Shown in pieces: positions 53,519 through 63,190 of a stretch of DNA of 64,000 nucleotides. This stretch comes from an uncultured Pseudomonadales bacterium (GTDB taxonomy: Bacteria; Pseudomonadota; Gammaproteobacteria; Pseudomonadales; Azotimanducaceae): assembly GCA_958296405.1 (NCBI GenBank), contig OY282519.1, forward strand, positions 620,001 through 684,000, read 5' to 3'. The translations under genes and the position numbers were made by a program. The notes below the pieces were generated by a model that searched no databases, was not told where the DNA came from, and saw only the letters and a program-made list of their open reading frames with translations. Each line of letters starts with the position of its first letter. The first letter of the stretch is position 1.

Positions 53519-55694
53519 ATCCTACTTCGAAGCCCGGCTCAGGGAGGCTGCGTGCCGGGATGAGGTCGCCGCGCCGGCAACCATCGGTTCGTTAGCGGAG
53601 TCACTTTCTAGCTACCTCACCGAGCCGCAAGTCGCGGACATCGAGCGCGCCTTCGAGTTTGCCCGTGAAGCCCACGATGGGCAGATGCGGCGCACTCAGC
53701 ATCCCTACATCACGCATCCGCTCGCCGTCGCCAAGATTCTCTCGGAAATGCGCATGGACGATCAGTCCATCGCCGCGGCGCTGCTGCACGATGTGCTGGA
53801 AGACACCGGCGCCACCAAGGATCGCCTGGCGGAGGACTTTGGCGAGGGCGTGGCCGGCATCGTCGATGGCGTCAGCAAGTTGGCGACCATCTTCAATACC
53901 CATGAGCAGGCGCAGGCCGAGAACTTCCAGAAGATGGCCATGGCCACCGCGAGGGATTTGCGGGTCATTCTGGTCAAACTGGCAGACCGGCTGCACAACA
54001 TGCGCACCATCGGCGCGTTGCCGGGCCACAAGCGGCGGCGCATCGCCAAGGAAACGCTGGACTTGTATGCGCCCATCGCCAACCGCCTCGGCATGCACAA
54101 CATCAAGGTGGAGTTGGAAGACCTCGCGTTCGACGCGCTCTACCTGCTCCGTTCAGACCGGTTGCGGCGCGCCGTGGCGGCGGCGCGGGGCAATCGCAAG
54201 GCGCTCATGGACGAGTTGGGCACCTCCATTGAAGCGGCGTTGCGTCGGGAAGGCATTGACGCTGCGGTGCGCGGGCGCGAGAAGCATCTTTACTCCATCT
54301 ACGCGAAGATGAAGACGCAGCGGAAGTCCTTCACGGAGATCATGGACGTGTTCGGCTTCCGCATCGTCGTCGATCAAGTCGATGCCTGTTACCGGGCGCT
54401 CGGCGTGATGCACAACCTTTACAAGCCAGTGGTCGGCCGCTTCAAAGACTATGTGGCCATTCCCAAGGCGAACGGTTACCAAGCGCTGCACACCACGCTG
54501 TTCGGCATGCATGGCGTGCCCATCGAGGTGCAGATTCGCACCCGCCAAATGAATGCGGTGGCGGACCATGGCGTCGCCAGCCATTGGTTCTACAAATCTG
54601 CCGCCGAAAGCTACAACGGCGGCGAGGCGCGGGCGCGGCAGTGGGTGCAGGGGTTGCTGGAGCTGCAGCAACGCGCTGGAGACCCGTTGGAGTTCGTCGA
54701 AAACCTGAAGATCGATCTGTTTCCAGACGAGGTGTACGTGTTCACGCCACGCGGCGACATTCTGGAGTTGCCGCGCGGTGCCTGCGCCATCGATTTTGCC
54801 TACGCCGTTCACACAGACATCGGCAACCACTGCGTTGCGTGCCGGATAGACCGTGCCTTGGCGCCCCTTTCGCGGCAGTTGCAGAGCGGCCAGACGGTCG
54901 AGATTCTCACCACCAAGGACGCCCGCCCCAGCCCAGATTGGCTCACCTTCGCCGTTTCCGGGCGCGCCCGCTCATCCATCCGCCAAGCCTTGAAGGTGCA
55001 GCAGCGCTCTGAATCCATCGCGCTGGGGAAGGCGCTGTTGGATCGCTCGCTGCGCAATGCCAACACCTCCATCAAGAGTTTGGACTTTCGGCGCCTGCGC
55101 AAGGTGTTCCGCGAGTTCGGCGTGCGCAAGCTGAATGACTTGTTGGCCGAAATCGGCCTCGGCAACCGCTTGGCATACGTCGTGGCGCAACGGCTGCTTT
55201 CCGCAGACGATCCGAACTACGAAGCCGTGGACATCGAACGCGGCGGCCCCGTTGCCATCCGCGGCGGCGAAGGGCTGGTCATCAGCTATGGCCGCTGCTG
55301 CGGGCCGGTGCCCGGCGATGCCGTCATCGGTCACATGACGCCGGAGCGCGGCTTCGTCGTCCACATGGACACCTGCCCGAACCTTGAGGAAGTGCGGCGC
55401 CGCAAGCCCAACGAGATCATCCCGGCGCGCTGGGCGGAATCCATCACCGGCGAGTTCGACACCTCGCTGCTGCTGGCCGTGCGGCGGCGCAAGGGCGTCA
55501 TCGCGCAAGTTGCCGCTTCGATGAACGAAAGCAACGCCGGCATCAACAACATCCACGTGGAGGAGCGCAACGCGGAACTCTCCAACATCACCGTGGACCT
55601 GTCCGTTGCAGACGTTTCGCACCTGAACCGGATCGTGCGGCGGCTGAGCGCCATCAGCACCGTGCAGAATGTGCGGCGGCCCGCCGTCGCCTAG
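53496..55694 (+). CDS. spoT: Bifunctional (p)ppGpp synthetase/hydrolase
   Basis: 732 residues, full RSH architecture. The hydrolase HD site is intact (HDVLEDT, H98-D99), the synthetase domain has [19 protein letters not shown] (RFKD at 315-318, the RxKD form of bifunctional enzymes), then a TGS domain ([30 protein letters not shown]) and a C-terminal ACT domain. The intact HD and RxKD favour SpoT over RelA. First half of the spoT-ridA-recG unit. Confidence 0.95.
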   Translation: MTQPTIYESYFEARLREAACRDEVAAPATIGSLAESLSSYLTEPQVADIERAFEFAREAHDGQMRRTQHPYITHPLAVAKILSEMRMDDQSIAAALLHDVLEDTGATKDRLAEDFGEGVAGIVDGVSKLATIFNTHEQAQAENFQKMAMATARDLRVILVKLADRLHNMRTIGALPGHKRRRIAKETLDLYAPIANRLGMHNIKVELEDLAFDALYLLRSDRLRRAVAAARGNRKALMDELGTSIEAALRREGIDAAVRGREKHLYSIYAKMKTQRKSFTEIMDVFGFRIVVDQVDACYRALGVMHNLYKPVVGRFKDYVAIPKANGYQALHTTLFGMHGVPIEVQIRTRQMNAVADHGVASHWFYKSAAESYNGGEARARQWVQGLLELQQRAGDPLEFVENLKIDLFPDEVYVFTPRGDILELPRGACAIDFAYAVHTDIGNHCVACRIDRALAPLSRQLQSGQTVEILTTKDARPSPDWLTFAVSGRARSSIRQALKVQQRSESIALGKALLDRSLRNANTSIKSLDFRRLRKVFREFGVRKLNDLLAEIGLGNRLAYVVAQRLLSADDPNYEAVDIERGGPVAIRGGEGLVISYGRCCGPVPGDAVIGHMTPERGFVVHMDTCPNLEEVRRRKPNEIIPARWAESITGEFDTSLLLAVRRRKGVIAQVAASMNESNAGINNIHVEERNAELSNITVDLSVADVSHLNRIVRRLSAISTVQNVRRPAVA

Positions 55695-55710
55695 GAGGCT
55701 TGAACCCGTC

Positions 55711-56097
55711 ATGTTCCGCGAAGCCATTCACACCGATGCCGCCCCCGCCGCCATCGGCGCCTATTCGCAAGCCGTGCGCGTGGGCGAGGCCGTTTACCTC
55801 TCCGGCCAAATCGGGCTGGACCCGGCCACCATGGAATTGGTGTCGGCAGATGCCGAAGCGCAGGTGCGCCAAGTCTTCCAGAACCTTGCAGCGGTGGCGC
55901 GCAGCGCCGGCGGGAGCTTCGCCGACATCGTGAAAGTCACCGTGTACCTCACGAACCTCGCTCACTACGGCGCGCTCAACGAGGTGATGGCAGAACTCTT
56001 CTCCCCTCCCTATCCGGCGCGGGCGGCCGTCGGCGTCGCGGCGCTGCCGCGCGGCGCGTTGGTGGAAGCAGACGCGGTGCTGTTGCTGCCAACTTGA
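55711..56097 (+). CDS. ridA: RidA family enamine/imine deaminase
   Basis: 128 residues, trimeric Rid fold. Hydrolyses reactive 2-aminoacrylate and related imines produced by PLP enzymes. Conserved parts are [26 protein letters not shown], the VTVYLTNL strand, and [20 protein letters not shown] with the carboxylate-binding Arg. ATG at 55711; the recG TTG overlaps its stop. Confidence 0.95.
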   Translation: MFREAIHTDAAPAAIGAYSQAVRVGEAVYLSGQIGLDPATMELVSADAEAQVRQVFQNLAAVARSAGGSFADIVKVTVYLTNLAHYGALNEVMAELFSPPYPARAAVGVAALPRGALVEADAVLLLPT

Positions 56098-58130
56098 GCA
56101 CCCGCGTGGCGACGCGGGAAGACCCTGTCACCGCATTGCGCGGCGTTGGCCCCCAAGCCGCGCAGGCCCTCGCCAAGGGCGGCATCGCAACCGTTGGCGA
56201 GCTGTTGCTGCATCTGCCCCAGCGCTATGAAGACCGCACCCGGTTTGTGCCCTTGGCGGACATCAAGATCGGGCAGTGCTGCCTCGCCCGCGGGCAGGTC
56301 GTGAAGGTGGATGCCGGCTATGGCCGCCGCCGCGCCCTCACTGCAACGCTGGAGGAAGCCGGCGGCTTCTTGACCATTCGGTTCTTCCATTACAACGCCC
56401 AACAGCGGCAAGCGCTGCGCCCAGGCATCTGGTTGCGCTGTTTCGGCGAAGCGCGCGTTGGCCCGGCGGGGCGCGAAATGGTGCATCCGGAGTATCGCGC
56501 CTCCTCCGCGCGGCCAGACGAGCCGGACGCGGTGCTGACGCCGGTGTACGGCACGGTGGGCGGCATCACCGGGGTGCGCTTGCGCCGTTTCATTGCAAGC
56601 GCCTTGGACGATGGTGCCGCTCAGGGCGGCAGCAACCTGCCACTCGCGCCGTTCGCAGCCTTGGATGACGCCATCGTGCTTCTGCACCGACCGCCACCGC
56701 AGACGACGCCAGACGAACTCGACGCGGCGCGCACCCGCATCGCCCAAGATGAGTTGCTCGCCCAACATCTGCTGATGAAGGCTCGCCAAGCGCTGCGCGA
56801 ACGCCTCGCCACCCGGCCCTTGCCGCGCAGCCAAGGCTTGGGGCGGGAGTTGCGCGCCAACTTGGATTTCGCCCTCACGCGGGCGCAACAGCGCGTTACC
56901 GCCGAAGTGCTGAATGACCTGGAGCGCAACCGGCCCGCCATGCGCCTGCTGCAGGGCGACGTGGGTTCCGGCAAAACCATCGTCGCCGCCTTTGCGGCCA
57001 TCCGCGCCGCGGAACACGGTTGTCAAACTGCGGTGATGGCACCCACGGAGCTCCTCGTGGAACAACACTACGAGCAGTTCTCTGGCTGGCTGACGCCGCT
57101 CGGCATCGATGTCGCCGCCATCACCGGCCGCCTCTCCGCCGGCGAGCGGCAAGCGCGTTTGGACGCCACGCAGCGGGGCGACGCGCTGGTCGTCGTCGGC
57201 ACGCATGCGCTGTTTCAATCCACGGTCATCTTCAAGTCCTTGGCGCTCATCATCATCGACGAACAACACCGCTTCGGCGTGCATCAACGCATGATGCTGC
57301 GGCACAAGGGCAGGGCGCCGCATCAGCTCATCATGACGGCCACGCCCATTCCACGCACGCTGACAATGGCGCTCTATGCGGACATGGACGTCTCCGTCAT
57401 CGACGAGTTGCCGCCGCAACGCAAGCCAGTGCAAACCCGCGTGACGCCGGGCGCCCGCCGCGGCGAAGTGATGGAGCGCGTCGGCGATTGGTGTCGCTCC
57501 GGTCGCCAAGCCTATTGGGTTTGCACGCTCATTCAGGAATCCGACGCGCTCGATTCCCAAGCCGCGGAAGCGGTGGCCGTCGAACTGCAGGCAGCGTTGC
57601 CGCATCTCAAGGTGGGCCTCGCACACGGCCGCTTGGCGCCCCGCGAGCGCACCGATACGATGGCCCGCTTCAAAGCGGGAGACATCGACGCGCTGGTGGC
57701 CACCACCGTCATCGAGGTGGGCGTGGATGTGCCCAACGCCTCGCTCATGGTGATCGACAACGCCGAACGTTTGGGCCTCGCCCAACTGCATCAACTGCGC
57801 GGGCGGGTGGGGCGCGGCGGCCAGCAGAGCCACTGCATCCTGCTGTTCGAGCCACCGTTGTCAGACATCGCCCGCAAACGCCTAGCCGTCATGCGCGAAA
57901 CCAACGACGGTTTCGCCATCGCGGAGAAAGACCTAGCATTGCGCGGGCCGGGAGACGTGCTCGGCACCCGGCAAACTGGCGAAGAAACGTTCCGCGTTGC
58001 AGACTTGATGCGAGACGCTCACCTCATGCCAAGGATCATCGAGTTGGGCGAGGAGCTAGATCCAGAAGCCAAAGCCACCGTGCTTGAGACGTGGGGTGGC
58101 ATGGCGCACGCAAACTACGTCGAAGTGTGA
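56094..58130 (+). CDS. recG: ATP-dependent DNA helicase RecG
   Basis: Remodels stalled forks and branched DNA. 678 residues: an N-terminal wedge/OB domain (PQRYEDRT to about 220), Walker A GDVGSGKT (288-295), DEQHRFG (389-395), TATPIPRTL, and the C-terminal QLRGRVGRG and [12 protein letters not shown] motifs. Start TTG 56094 overlaps ridA. Fourth gene of rpoZ-spoT-ridA-recG; in E. coli trmH takes the place of ridA. Confidence 0.96.
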   Translation: MSTRVATREDPVTALRGVGPQAAQALAKGGIATVGELLLHLPQRYEDRTRFVPLADIKIGQCCLARGQVVKVDAGYGRRRALTATLEEAGGFLTIRFFHYNAQQRQALRPGIWLRCFGEARVGPAGREMVHPEYRASSARPDEPDAVLTPVYGTVGGITGVRLRRFIASALDDGAAQGGSNLPLAPFAALDDAIVLLHRPPPQTTPDELDAARTRIAQDELLAQHLLMKARQALRERLATRPLPRSQGLGRELRANLDFALTRAQQRVTAEVLNDLERNRPAMRLLQGDVGSGKTIVAAFAAIRAAEHGCQTAVMAPTELLVEQHYEQFSGWLTPLGIDVAAITGRLSAGERQARLDATQRGDALVVVGTHALFQSTVIFKSLALIIIDEQHRFGVHQRMMLRHKGRAPHQLIMTATPIPRTLTMALYADMDVSVIDELPPQRKPVQTRVTPGARRGEVMERVGDWCRSGRQAYWVCTLIQESDALDSQAAEAVAVELQAALPHLKVGLAHGRLAPRERTDTMARFKAGDIDALVATTVIEVGVDVPNASLMVIDNAERLGLAQLHQLRGRVGRGGQQSHCILLFEPPLSDIARKRLAVMRETNDGFAIAEKDLALRGPGDVLGTRQTGEETFRVADLMRDAHLMPRIIELGEELDPEAKATVLETWGGMAHANYVEV

Positions 58131-58134
58131 CCCG

Positions 58135-58932
58135 ATGGTGCCAATGCCGCTGCTCCTCGACAAAGTCATCGGCGCATGGCTGTCGCCGTTGGGAATCGCC
58201 TTGGCGCTGGCTCTCGCCGGCTTTGCCGCCGTGTTTTGGCATCGGCGGCGAACGGCGCTGGCGCTCATCGGCTTCGCGGTGGCGTGGGTGTGGATCTGGT
58301 CCATGCCGGCCGTCTCTTCCGCGACGATGCAATGGCTCACGGCGCCGTACCCGCCGCAGCGCGTCGAAACGCTGCCGGTGGCCGATGCCATCGTCGTCCT
58401 TGGCGGCGGCGTCACGCCAACCCGAGCGGGCTTCCCATATCCCAATCTCGGTGGCGCTTCCGACCGTATCTGGCACGCCGCACGGCTTTACCACGCCGGC
58501 AAGGCGCCAGTCATCGTGGCGTCCGCCGGTTCCGTCTGGGGTAAAGACGTGTGGGGCGAGCCAGACCGTCAAACGGGCGCCGAAGCGATGCGCACGGTGC
58601 TGGTCGCCTGGGGGGTGCCACACTCCGCCATCATCGTCGAGCAGAACAGCCGTTCAACGCGAGAGAACGCAGTGGAGACGGCGCGTTTGGCTGCCCGCCG
58701 CGGTTTCGAGCGCCTCCTCTTAGTCACCTCCGTTTGGCACATGCGCCGCGCCGAGGCGGTGTTCCGGCGCGTCGGCCTGCCCGTGGTGCCGGCTGCCTGC
58801 GACCATGGCGGCGCCAGGGCTTCCCCCGGCTTGGTCCTGCTCTTGCCGACTGCCGGCGCCCTAGGGGCGAACAGCAGGTTCTGGCGAGAGCAACTCGGCT
58901 TGTGGGGGTACCGTTTGCGCGGCTGGGCCTAA
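58135..58932 (+). CDS. YdcF/ElyC-like membrane protein (DUF218)
   Basis: 265 residues. Two N-terminal membrane helices (about 12-33 and 39-58) precede a DUF218 domain with DAIVVLGGGVTPTR, GKAPVIVASAGSVW, NSRSTRENAVETARLA and LLVTSVWHMRRAEAVFRR. ElyC-type proteins affect envelope polysaccharide biogenesis in E. coli; the exact reaction is unknown. It starts 4 bp after recG. Confidence 0.85.
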   Translation: MVPMPLLLDKVIGAWLSPLGIALALALAGFAAVFWHRRRTALALIGFAVAWVWIWSMPAVSSATMQWLTAPYPPQRVETLPVADAIVVLGGGVTPTRAGFPYPNLGGASDRIWHAARLYHAGKAPVIVASAGSVWGKDVWGEPDRQTGAEAMRTVLVAWGVPHSAIIVEQNSRSTRENAVETARLAARRGFERLLLVTSVWHMRRAEAVFRRVGLPVVPAACDHGGARASPGLVLLLPTAGALGANSRFWREQLGLWGYRLRGWA

Positions 58933-58957
58933 GCCTCCAGCGCCAGCGGCCAAGCCC

Positions 58958-60265
58958 TTAGGCGGCATCTGCCGCGGCCTCGCGCCGCACTGCCGGCAGC
59001 GCCTCCCCTTCGCTGCGCGCCACCAGCGCCGTCACCGTGAGGTCGCTGGTCACGTTCACCGCGGTGCGGCACATGTCGAGCACACGGTCTACCGCAAGGA
59101 CGAGGGCCACGGCCTCCACCGGCAACCCCACGGCGCCAAGGATGAGCGTGATGGCGACCAAGCTTGCCGCCGGAATGCCGGCGACGCCGATGGATGTGAG
59201 CAGCGCCAGCAACACCACAGTGAACTGCTGCACGAAGGACAACTCAAACCCCATCACTTGCGCGATGAAGATGACTACCACGCACTCATAGAGGGCGGTG
59301 CCATCCATGTTCACCGTGGCGCCAAGGGGCAGCACGAAACTCGTGGCGCGCCGCGAGATGCCGGCCTGCTCCGCGCAGTTGATGGTGACCGGCAGCGTCG
59401 CCGAGGAAGAGGCGGTGGAGAACGCCGTCAGCTGCGCTGGCAGGATGGCGCCGTAGTAAGCGGAAGGCCGCACTCCCCCCACCACGCGCAGCAACAGCGG
59501 CAACCACACCGCGAAGTGGATGGCCAGCGCCGCCAGCACGGTGACGAAGAAGAGCGCGAGCGAGCCGAGCACGGCGAAGCCGGACACGATGAACGTTTTG
59601 CCCACCAACGCGAAGACGCCGATGGGCGCGAACCGCATGATCCACATGGTGATGAGGATCATCACGTCGTGAACGCCCTGCCAGAAGTTCTGCAGCGTTT
59701 CGCCGGCGGGGCCGGAAAGCCGCGACATGAAGTAGCCAAACACCACGCCCACGAAAATGAGCGCCAACAACTGTGCCTCGGCCGCGGCCACGAAGATGTT
59801 GGGTGGAATGGCGCGGGAAATGATGCCCACCAAGTCTGCCGCGCTGCGGCCTTCCACCCTGCCCAGCGTCTCCGTCGCGTCGGGCAGCGCGTTGCGCATC
59901 GCCTGCGCGTCGCCTTCGCCCGGGCCAATGACGTTGACGAGCAAGAGGCCGGTGAAGATGGCGAGGAAGCCAGTGACGATGTAGAAGCCGATCGTCTTGC
60001 CGCCAACGCGGCCGAAGGCGTCCTGCCCCGCCATGTTGCGCACGCCGACGATGATGGAGGCGAGGATGAGCGGCACCACGATCATCTTCAGGGCGTTCAG
60101 GAACAGGCCGCCGAAGAAATCCAAGATGCCCACCAAGGAGGCGCCGAAGAGGGTGGTCTCGGGGCTCGAAGGCGCGGCGACCAGCGCGGCCAACACCAAG
60201 GCGACGGCGATTTGCCAATGCAGCGGCAGCGCGAGCGCGCGGCGCAGTGGGTTGTCTTCGCTCAT
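58958..60265 (-). CDS. Dicarboxylate/amino acid:cation symporter (DAACS family)
   Basis: 435 residues of the GltP/DctA fold with about eight helices and two re-entrant hairpins. Key motifs are the serine-rich FSTASSSATLPVTINCAEQ (HP1), GATVNMDGTALYE (TM7, NMDGT) and VAGIPAASLVAITLIL with DRVLDMCRTAVNVTSDLT (TM8, substrate-binding Asp/Arg/Asn). Carries glutamate, aspartate or C4-dicarboxylates; substrate choice cannot be read securely. ATG 60265 follows GAAGGGG. Confidence 0.92.
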   Translation of the reverse strand: MSEDNPLRRALALPLHWQIAVALVLAALVAAPSSPETTLFGASLVGILDFFGGLFLNALKMIVVPLILASIIVGVRNMAGQDAFGRVGGKTIGFYIVTGFLAIFTGLLLVNVIGPGEGDAQAMRNALPDATETLGRVEGRSAADLVGIISRAIPPNIFVAAAEAQLLALIFVGVVFGYFMSRLSGPAGETLQNFWQGVHDVMILITMWIMRFAPIGVFALVGKTFIVSGFAVLGSLALFFVTVLAALAIHFAVWLPLLLRVVGGVRPSAYYGAILPAQLTAFSTASSSATLPVTINCAEQAGISRRATSFVLPLGATVNMDGTALYECVVVIFIAQVMGFELSFVQQFTVVLLALLTSIGVAGIPAASLVAITLILGAVGLPVEAVALVLAVDRVLDMCRTAVNVTSDLTVTALVARSEGEALPAVRREAAADAA

Positions 60266-60352
60266 GTCCAATCCCCTTCTTCGCCCAGCTAGGAGACTAA
60301 CGCGAACGCGCCTTGCCCGGCTTGGCTGGGGCGCCCGAAAGACGGCGCGGCG

Positions 60353-62305
60353 CTACTCGTTCGCGCCGGCGCGGCGCGGCGCATACCAAATGGGGGATGA
60401 GTAAGCGCGTTCCTGAATGGTCGGCGGGCCACGCTCCGCGCGCTCCATGCCCAACGCCAACGCATCGAGGTGCGTGTGGCGCGGCGTGGGGATTTCCAAC
60501 ACCCGGGCGTAGTAGAAGGCCGGCTGATCCGCGTCGAAGGCTGGGTCGCTCCAAGAGGCCGTGAGTTCCGCGGCGCCGATGGCGTTGCGATAACGCCCGG
60601 TGGCGAGATCCACCGTGTTGCCCACGGCGGGCAATTTGCCTGTCGAACTCCGTTCGCGCTCACCGGCCCAAACCACGTCGAACACCTCCTCCTGCACCTG
60701 CCCGGCCGCGTCCAGCCAACCCTTGACGATCTGCACCCGATCCAAGTTGGCGCCGGCCGGGGCCTTCAGCGCCTCCACCTCGAAGACCAGTTTGGCATCG
60801 CCGACCGGCGGCTTCAGCTCGCCCCCCATCGGGGTGCGTCCATCCTCAATGCCGCCGTTGGCGACGGCGGCGGCATCGCCGGAAGACGCCGCGGCAGCAT
60901 TGCCGTTGGCGCCCTGCCAACCGCCAAAGAAGCGCAGCCGGATACGCGGGCCGGTGGTGGCATAGGTCTCTCGGCGCTGCATCGCCGAGAGAATCTCTGC
61001 GCGGGTGTTCGCCGTCGCCCACACAGCGGCGAGGCCCGACGCAGACATGGCCCAACCACTCGCGCCACCGGAAATCACCACGGTGTCCTTAGATTCCGGC
61101 ATCGAATCCGTCGCCATCTTGCCGGCGAAGTTGTTTTCCTGGGCCGTGGCGAGGCCAGTGTGCGAATCCGTCGAGCCGATGAGGCCGAATTGAAATGGAT
61201 TCACGCCGAGGCGCTCGCCCAACGCAAGGCCGCGTTTCAACGCCGGGCGCGCATAATCCCCGGCGCTGGGCGTGTAAACATCCGCTGCCGGGTCCTGCTG
61301 CAGGAAGAAGGGATAACGCTCGAACGTCGCGAACTCGTCATTGGGCGCGAGCGCCGGATGCACTTCCGAATCGCCCTTGATCTGCGTCACCTCGATGACG
61401 TTCTCCCACCGCATCCGCAGCCGCGCGTGGTCCGCATCGAGGGCCGCCCCGCGCAACGTCACCTCCGGGAACATCATTCCCTTCGAGATGTTCGAGTTGT
61501 GTGGAATGGCGAGGAAGCGCGCGCCGGTGGCGGCGGCCGTGCGCTCGAGCCAGCGCCACAGATCGTCCGGGTACGGGCTGTCGATGGAAGAGAACGGCCG
61601 AAAGGTCGCCGCCTGCGTTGCGTTGGCGTCCGTCATCACGACGCGATGCAGGTTCGCGCCCCCCGGCATCGAGCTCCACTCCCAGCCAATGAAGGCGGTG
61701 AAGCGGCCCGGTTCATTGTGGGCATCCGCGGCCGCCGCCGCCTCGCGCCAAGCTCGCGCTTGCTCGGCCTCCATCGGCGGCAGCATGGCGTTGCCCACAT
61801 CCCCGGGGCTTGCCGCCGCGGCGCGCGGGTCTCTCGATTCAGGCAGCAAGCCGCGGAACAGGGTGGCGGCTTCGCCGGCGTCTACCGCGTCGCGGAGGCT
61901 GCGCGTGGTGTACCAGTGGAGCAAGGAATCCCACAGCCCTGCATCCTCCGCCTCAATGCCGTGCAGATAGATGTGCCGCATGGCGCCAAAGAACTCGGCG
62001 TGATCGGAAACGACCAGAAAGTCCAACGGCTCATCGATTTGCAGCCGAGCGCGGTGATGCGGATGGCTGACAGGCAACCCCTTCGCGAAGCGATAAGCGG
62101 TGTGTGGGTCTGCCGCGAGGTTGCCGTTCAGGAAGGCGTCGATGGAGTACGAGGTGTGCAGGTGCGTGTCGCCCCACAGGAGGAGCTTGTCTTCGGCCGC
62201 CAGCGTGGGCTGAGCCAGCGCGAGGCACGTCGCCATTGCCGCGACGCCCCAACGCAGCGCCGTTTCGCCGTTCGCCCGGCGGGCGGCTCTACGTCTCCAC
62301 ATCAT
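60353..62305 (-). CDS. DUF3604 domain protein, secreted
   Basis: 650 residues with a likely signal peptide (about 16-36, ending PTLAAE). DUF3604 proteins resemble PHP-type metal hydrolases: here GDTHLHTSYSIDAF, VVSDHAEFFGAM, IGWEWSS, IPHNSNISKG and GSTDSHTG give the His/Asp metal ligands. Function unknown. The start ATGATG overlaps the stop of the upstream FMN protein, so the two are coupled. Periplasmic or extracellular location is inferred. Confidence 0.85.
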   Translation of the reverse strand: MMWRRRAARRANGETALRWGVAAMATCLALAQPTLAAEDKLLLWGDTHLHTSYSIDAFLNGNLAADPHTAYRFAKGLPVSHPHHRARLQIDEPLDFLVVSDHAEFFGAMRHIYLHGIEAEDAGLWDSLLHWYTTRSLRDAVDAGEAATLFRGLLPESRDPRAAAASPGDVGNAMLPPMEAEQARAWREAAAAADAHNEPGRFTAFIGWEWSSMPGGANLHRVVMTDANATQAATFRPFSSIDSPYPDDLWRWLERTAAATGARFLAIPHNSNISKGMMFPEVTLRGAALDADHARLRMRWENVIEVTQIKGDSEVHPALAPNDEFATFERYPFFLQQDPAADVYTPSAGDYARPALKRGLALGERLGVNPFQFGLIGSTDSHTGLATAQENNFAGKMATDSMPESKDTVVISGGASGWAMSASGLAAVWATANTRAEILSAMQRRETYATTGPRIRLRFFGGWQGANGNAAAASSGDAAAVANGGIEDGRTPMGGELKPPVGDAKLVFEVEALKAPAGANLDRVQIVKGWLDAAGQVQEEVFDVVWAGERERSSTGKLPAVGNTVDLATGRYRNAIGAAELTASWSDPAFDADQPAFYYARVLEIPTPRHTHLDALALGMERAERGPPTIQERAYSSPIWYAPRRAGANE

Positions 62306-62811
62306 TCGCGATTCCTGAACGCCGCGCCTTCCTCGTAGTAGCGGTGATGCCAGATGCCTTCGCCCGGCTCGCCTGCTTGGGGCATGCGCCAAGTCTTCAC
62401 CACCGCGCTGCCTAGCGGCAGACGATACAAGCCGCGTGGCTGGTCGATGGTGTTGCGCAGATAGGCTTCCGCCGCTTCCGGCGGCACATAGCGCCGGGCG
62501 ATGCGGCGATAGCGTTCGCGCCAGAGGTCGTCGTGGCCGATGTCGTACACCAGTTCCGCCTCGCCTTCCGCGAGCACCTTGCGATAGGGCTGAGGCTGCT
62601 CGTCGATGCAGAGGGCCACGCGCGCGTCGCGCCGCAAACAGGCGAACCACTCAGAGCGCTTGCGCGGGGTGAAGTAGATGGCGTCGTCTTCGTGCAGAAA
62701 CCAAATGGGCGTCACCAACGGGCTGCCGTCCTCACGCACCACCGCCACGCGCATCAGCACGCCACGCTCGCTCAAGAACTCGTTGGTTTCCGCTTCGGTC
62801 AGCGCCGGCAT
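62302..62811 (-). CDS. FMN-binding split-barrel (pyridoxamine-5'-phosphate oxidase-like) protein
   Basis: 169 residues of the PNPOx-like/F420-FMN split barrel. The N-terminal half has VAVVREDGSPLVTPIWFLHEDDAIYF and RRDARVALCIDEQ, the two strands that bind the flavin phosphate. It is not PdxH itself. It begins 1 bp after the rubredoxin stop and ends in the DUF3604 start, so a three-gene operon is likely, with rubredoxin a possible electron partner (inference). Confidence 0.85.
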   Translation of the reverse strand: MPALTEAETNEFLSERGVLMRVAVVREDGSPLVTPIWFLHEDDAIYFTPRKRSEWFACLRRDARVALCIDEQPQPYRKVLAEGEAELVYDIGHDDLWRERYRRIARRYVPPEAAEAYLRNTIDQPRGLYRLPLGSAVVKTWRMPQAGEPGEGIWHHRYYEEGAAFRNRE

Positions 62812-62812
62812 G

Positions 62813-62980
62813 TCAACCCACCTCGATCATCTCAAAATCTTCCTTGCCAACCCCGCATTCAGGACACACGAAGTCATCCGGGACATCTTCCCACGCCGTG
62901 CCGGGCGCGATGCCATCTTCCTCGCAGCCCTCAGCCTCGTCGTAGATCCAGCCGCAAACGATGCATTGCCACTTCTTCAC
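62813..62980 (-). CDS. Rubredoxin
   Basis: 55-residue iron protein, too short for many gene finders. Both cysteine pairs are present, CIVCGWIYDEAEG and DDFVCPECGVGKEDFE, which hold one Fe. GTG at 62980 is the start, with GGGAG upstream. It carries single electrons, typically to oxygen-detoxifying or hydroxylating enzymes. First gene of the rubredoxin - FMN protein - DUF3604 unit. Confidence 0.95.
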   Translation of the reverse strand: MKKWQCIVCGWIYDEAEGCEEDGIAPGTAWEDVPDDFVCPECGVGKEDFEMIEVG

Positions 62981-63190
62981 AGCGCTTCAAGTCGCTCCCA
63001 AAGACGTTGGAGGCCGCAGTTCAAGGCGCGGCGAGGATGGGCGCTACGCTACTGTCGCCCACGCCAAAACTCAATGGGCGCTTCACTCTCGCTGACGCAA
63101 TGGTGAAGATGCCGAGCGTTGCATCCCCTGCACCGTCTGCACTGGCGAACCGGCGATGGGCCCGGGCAACGCCGCGTAAACTTGGCGGCC

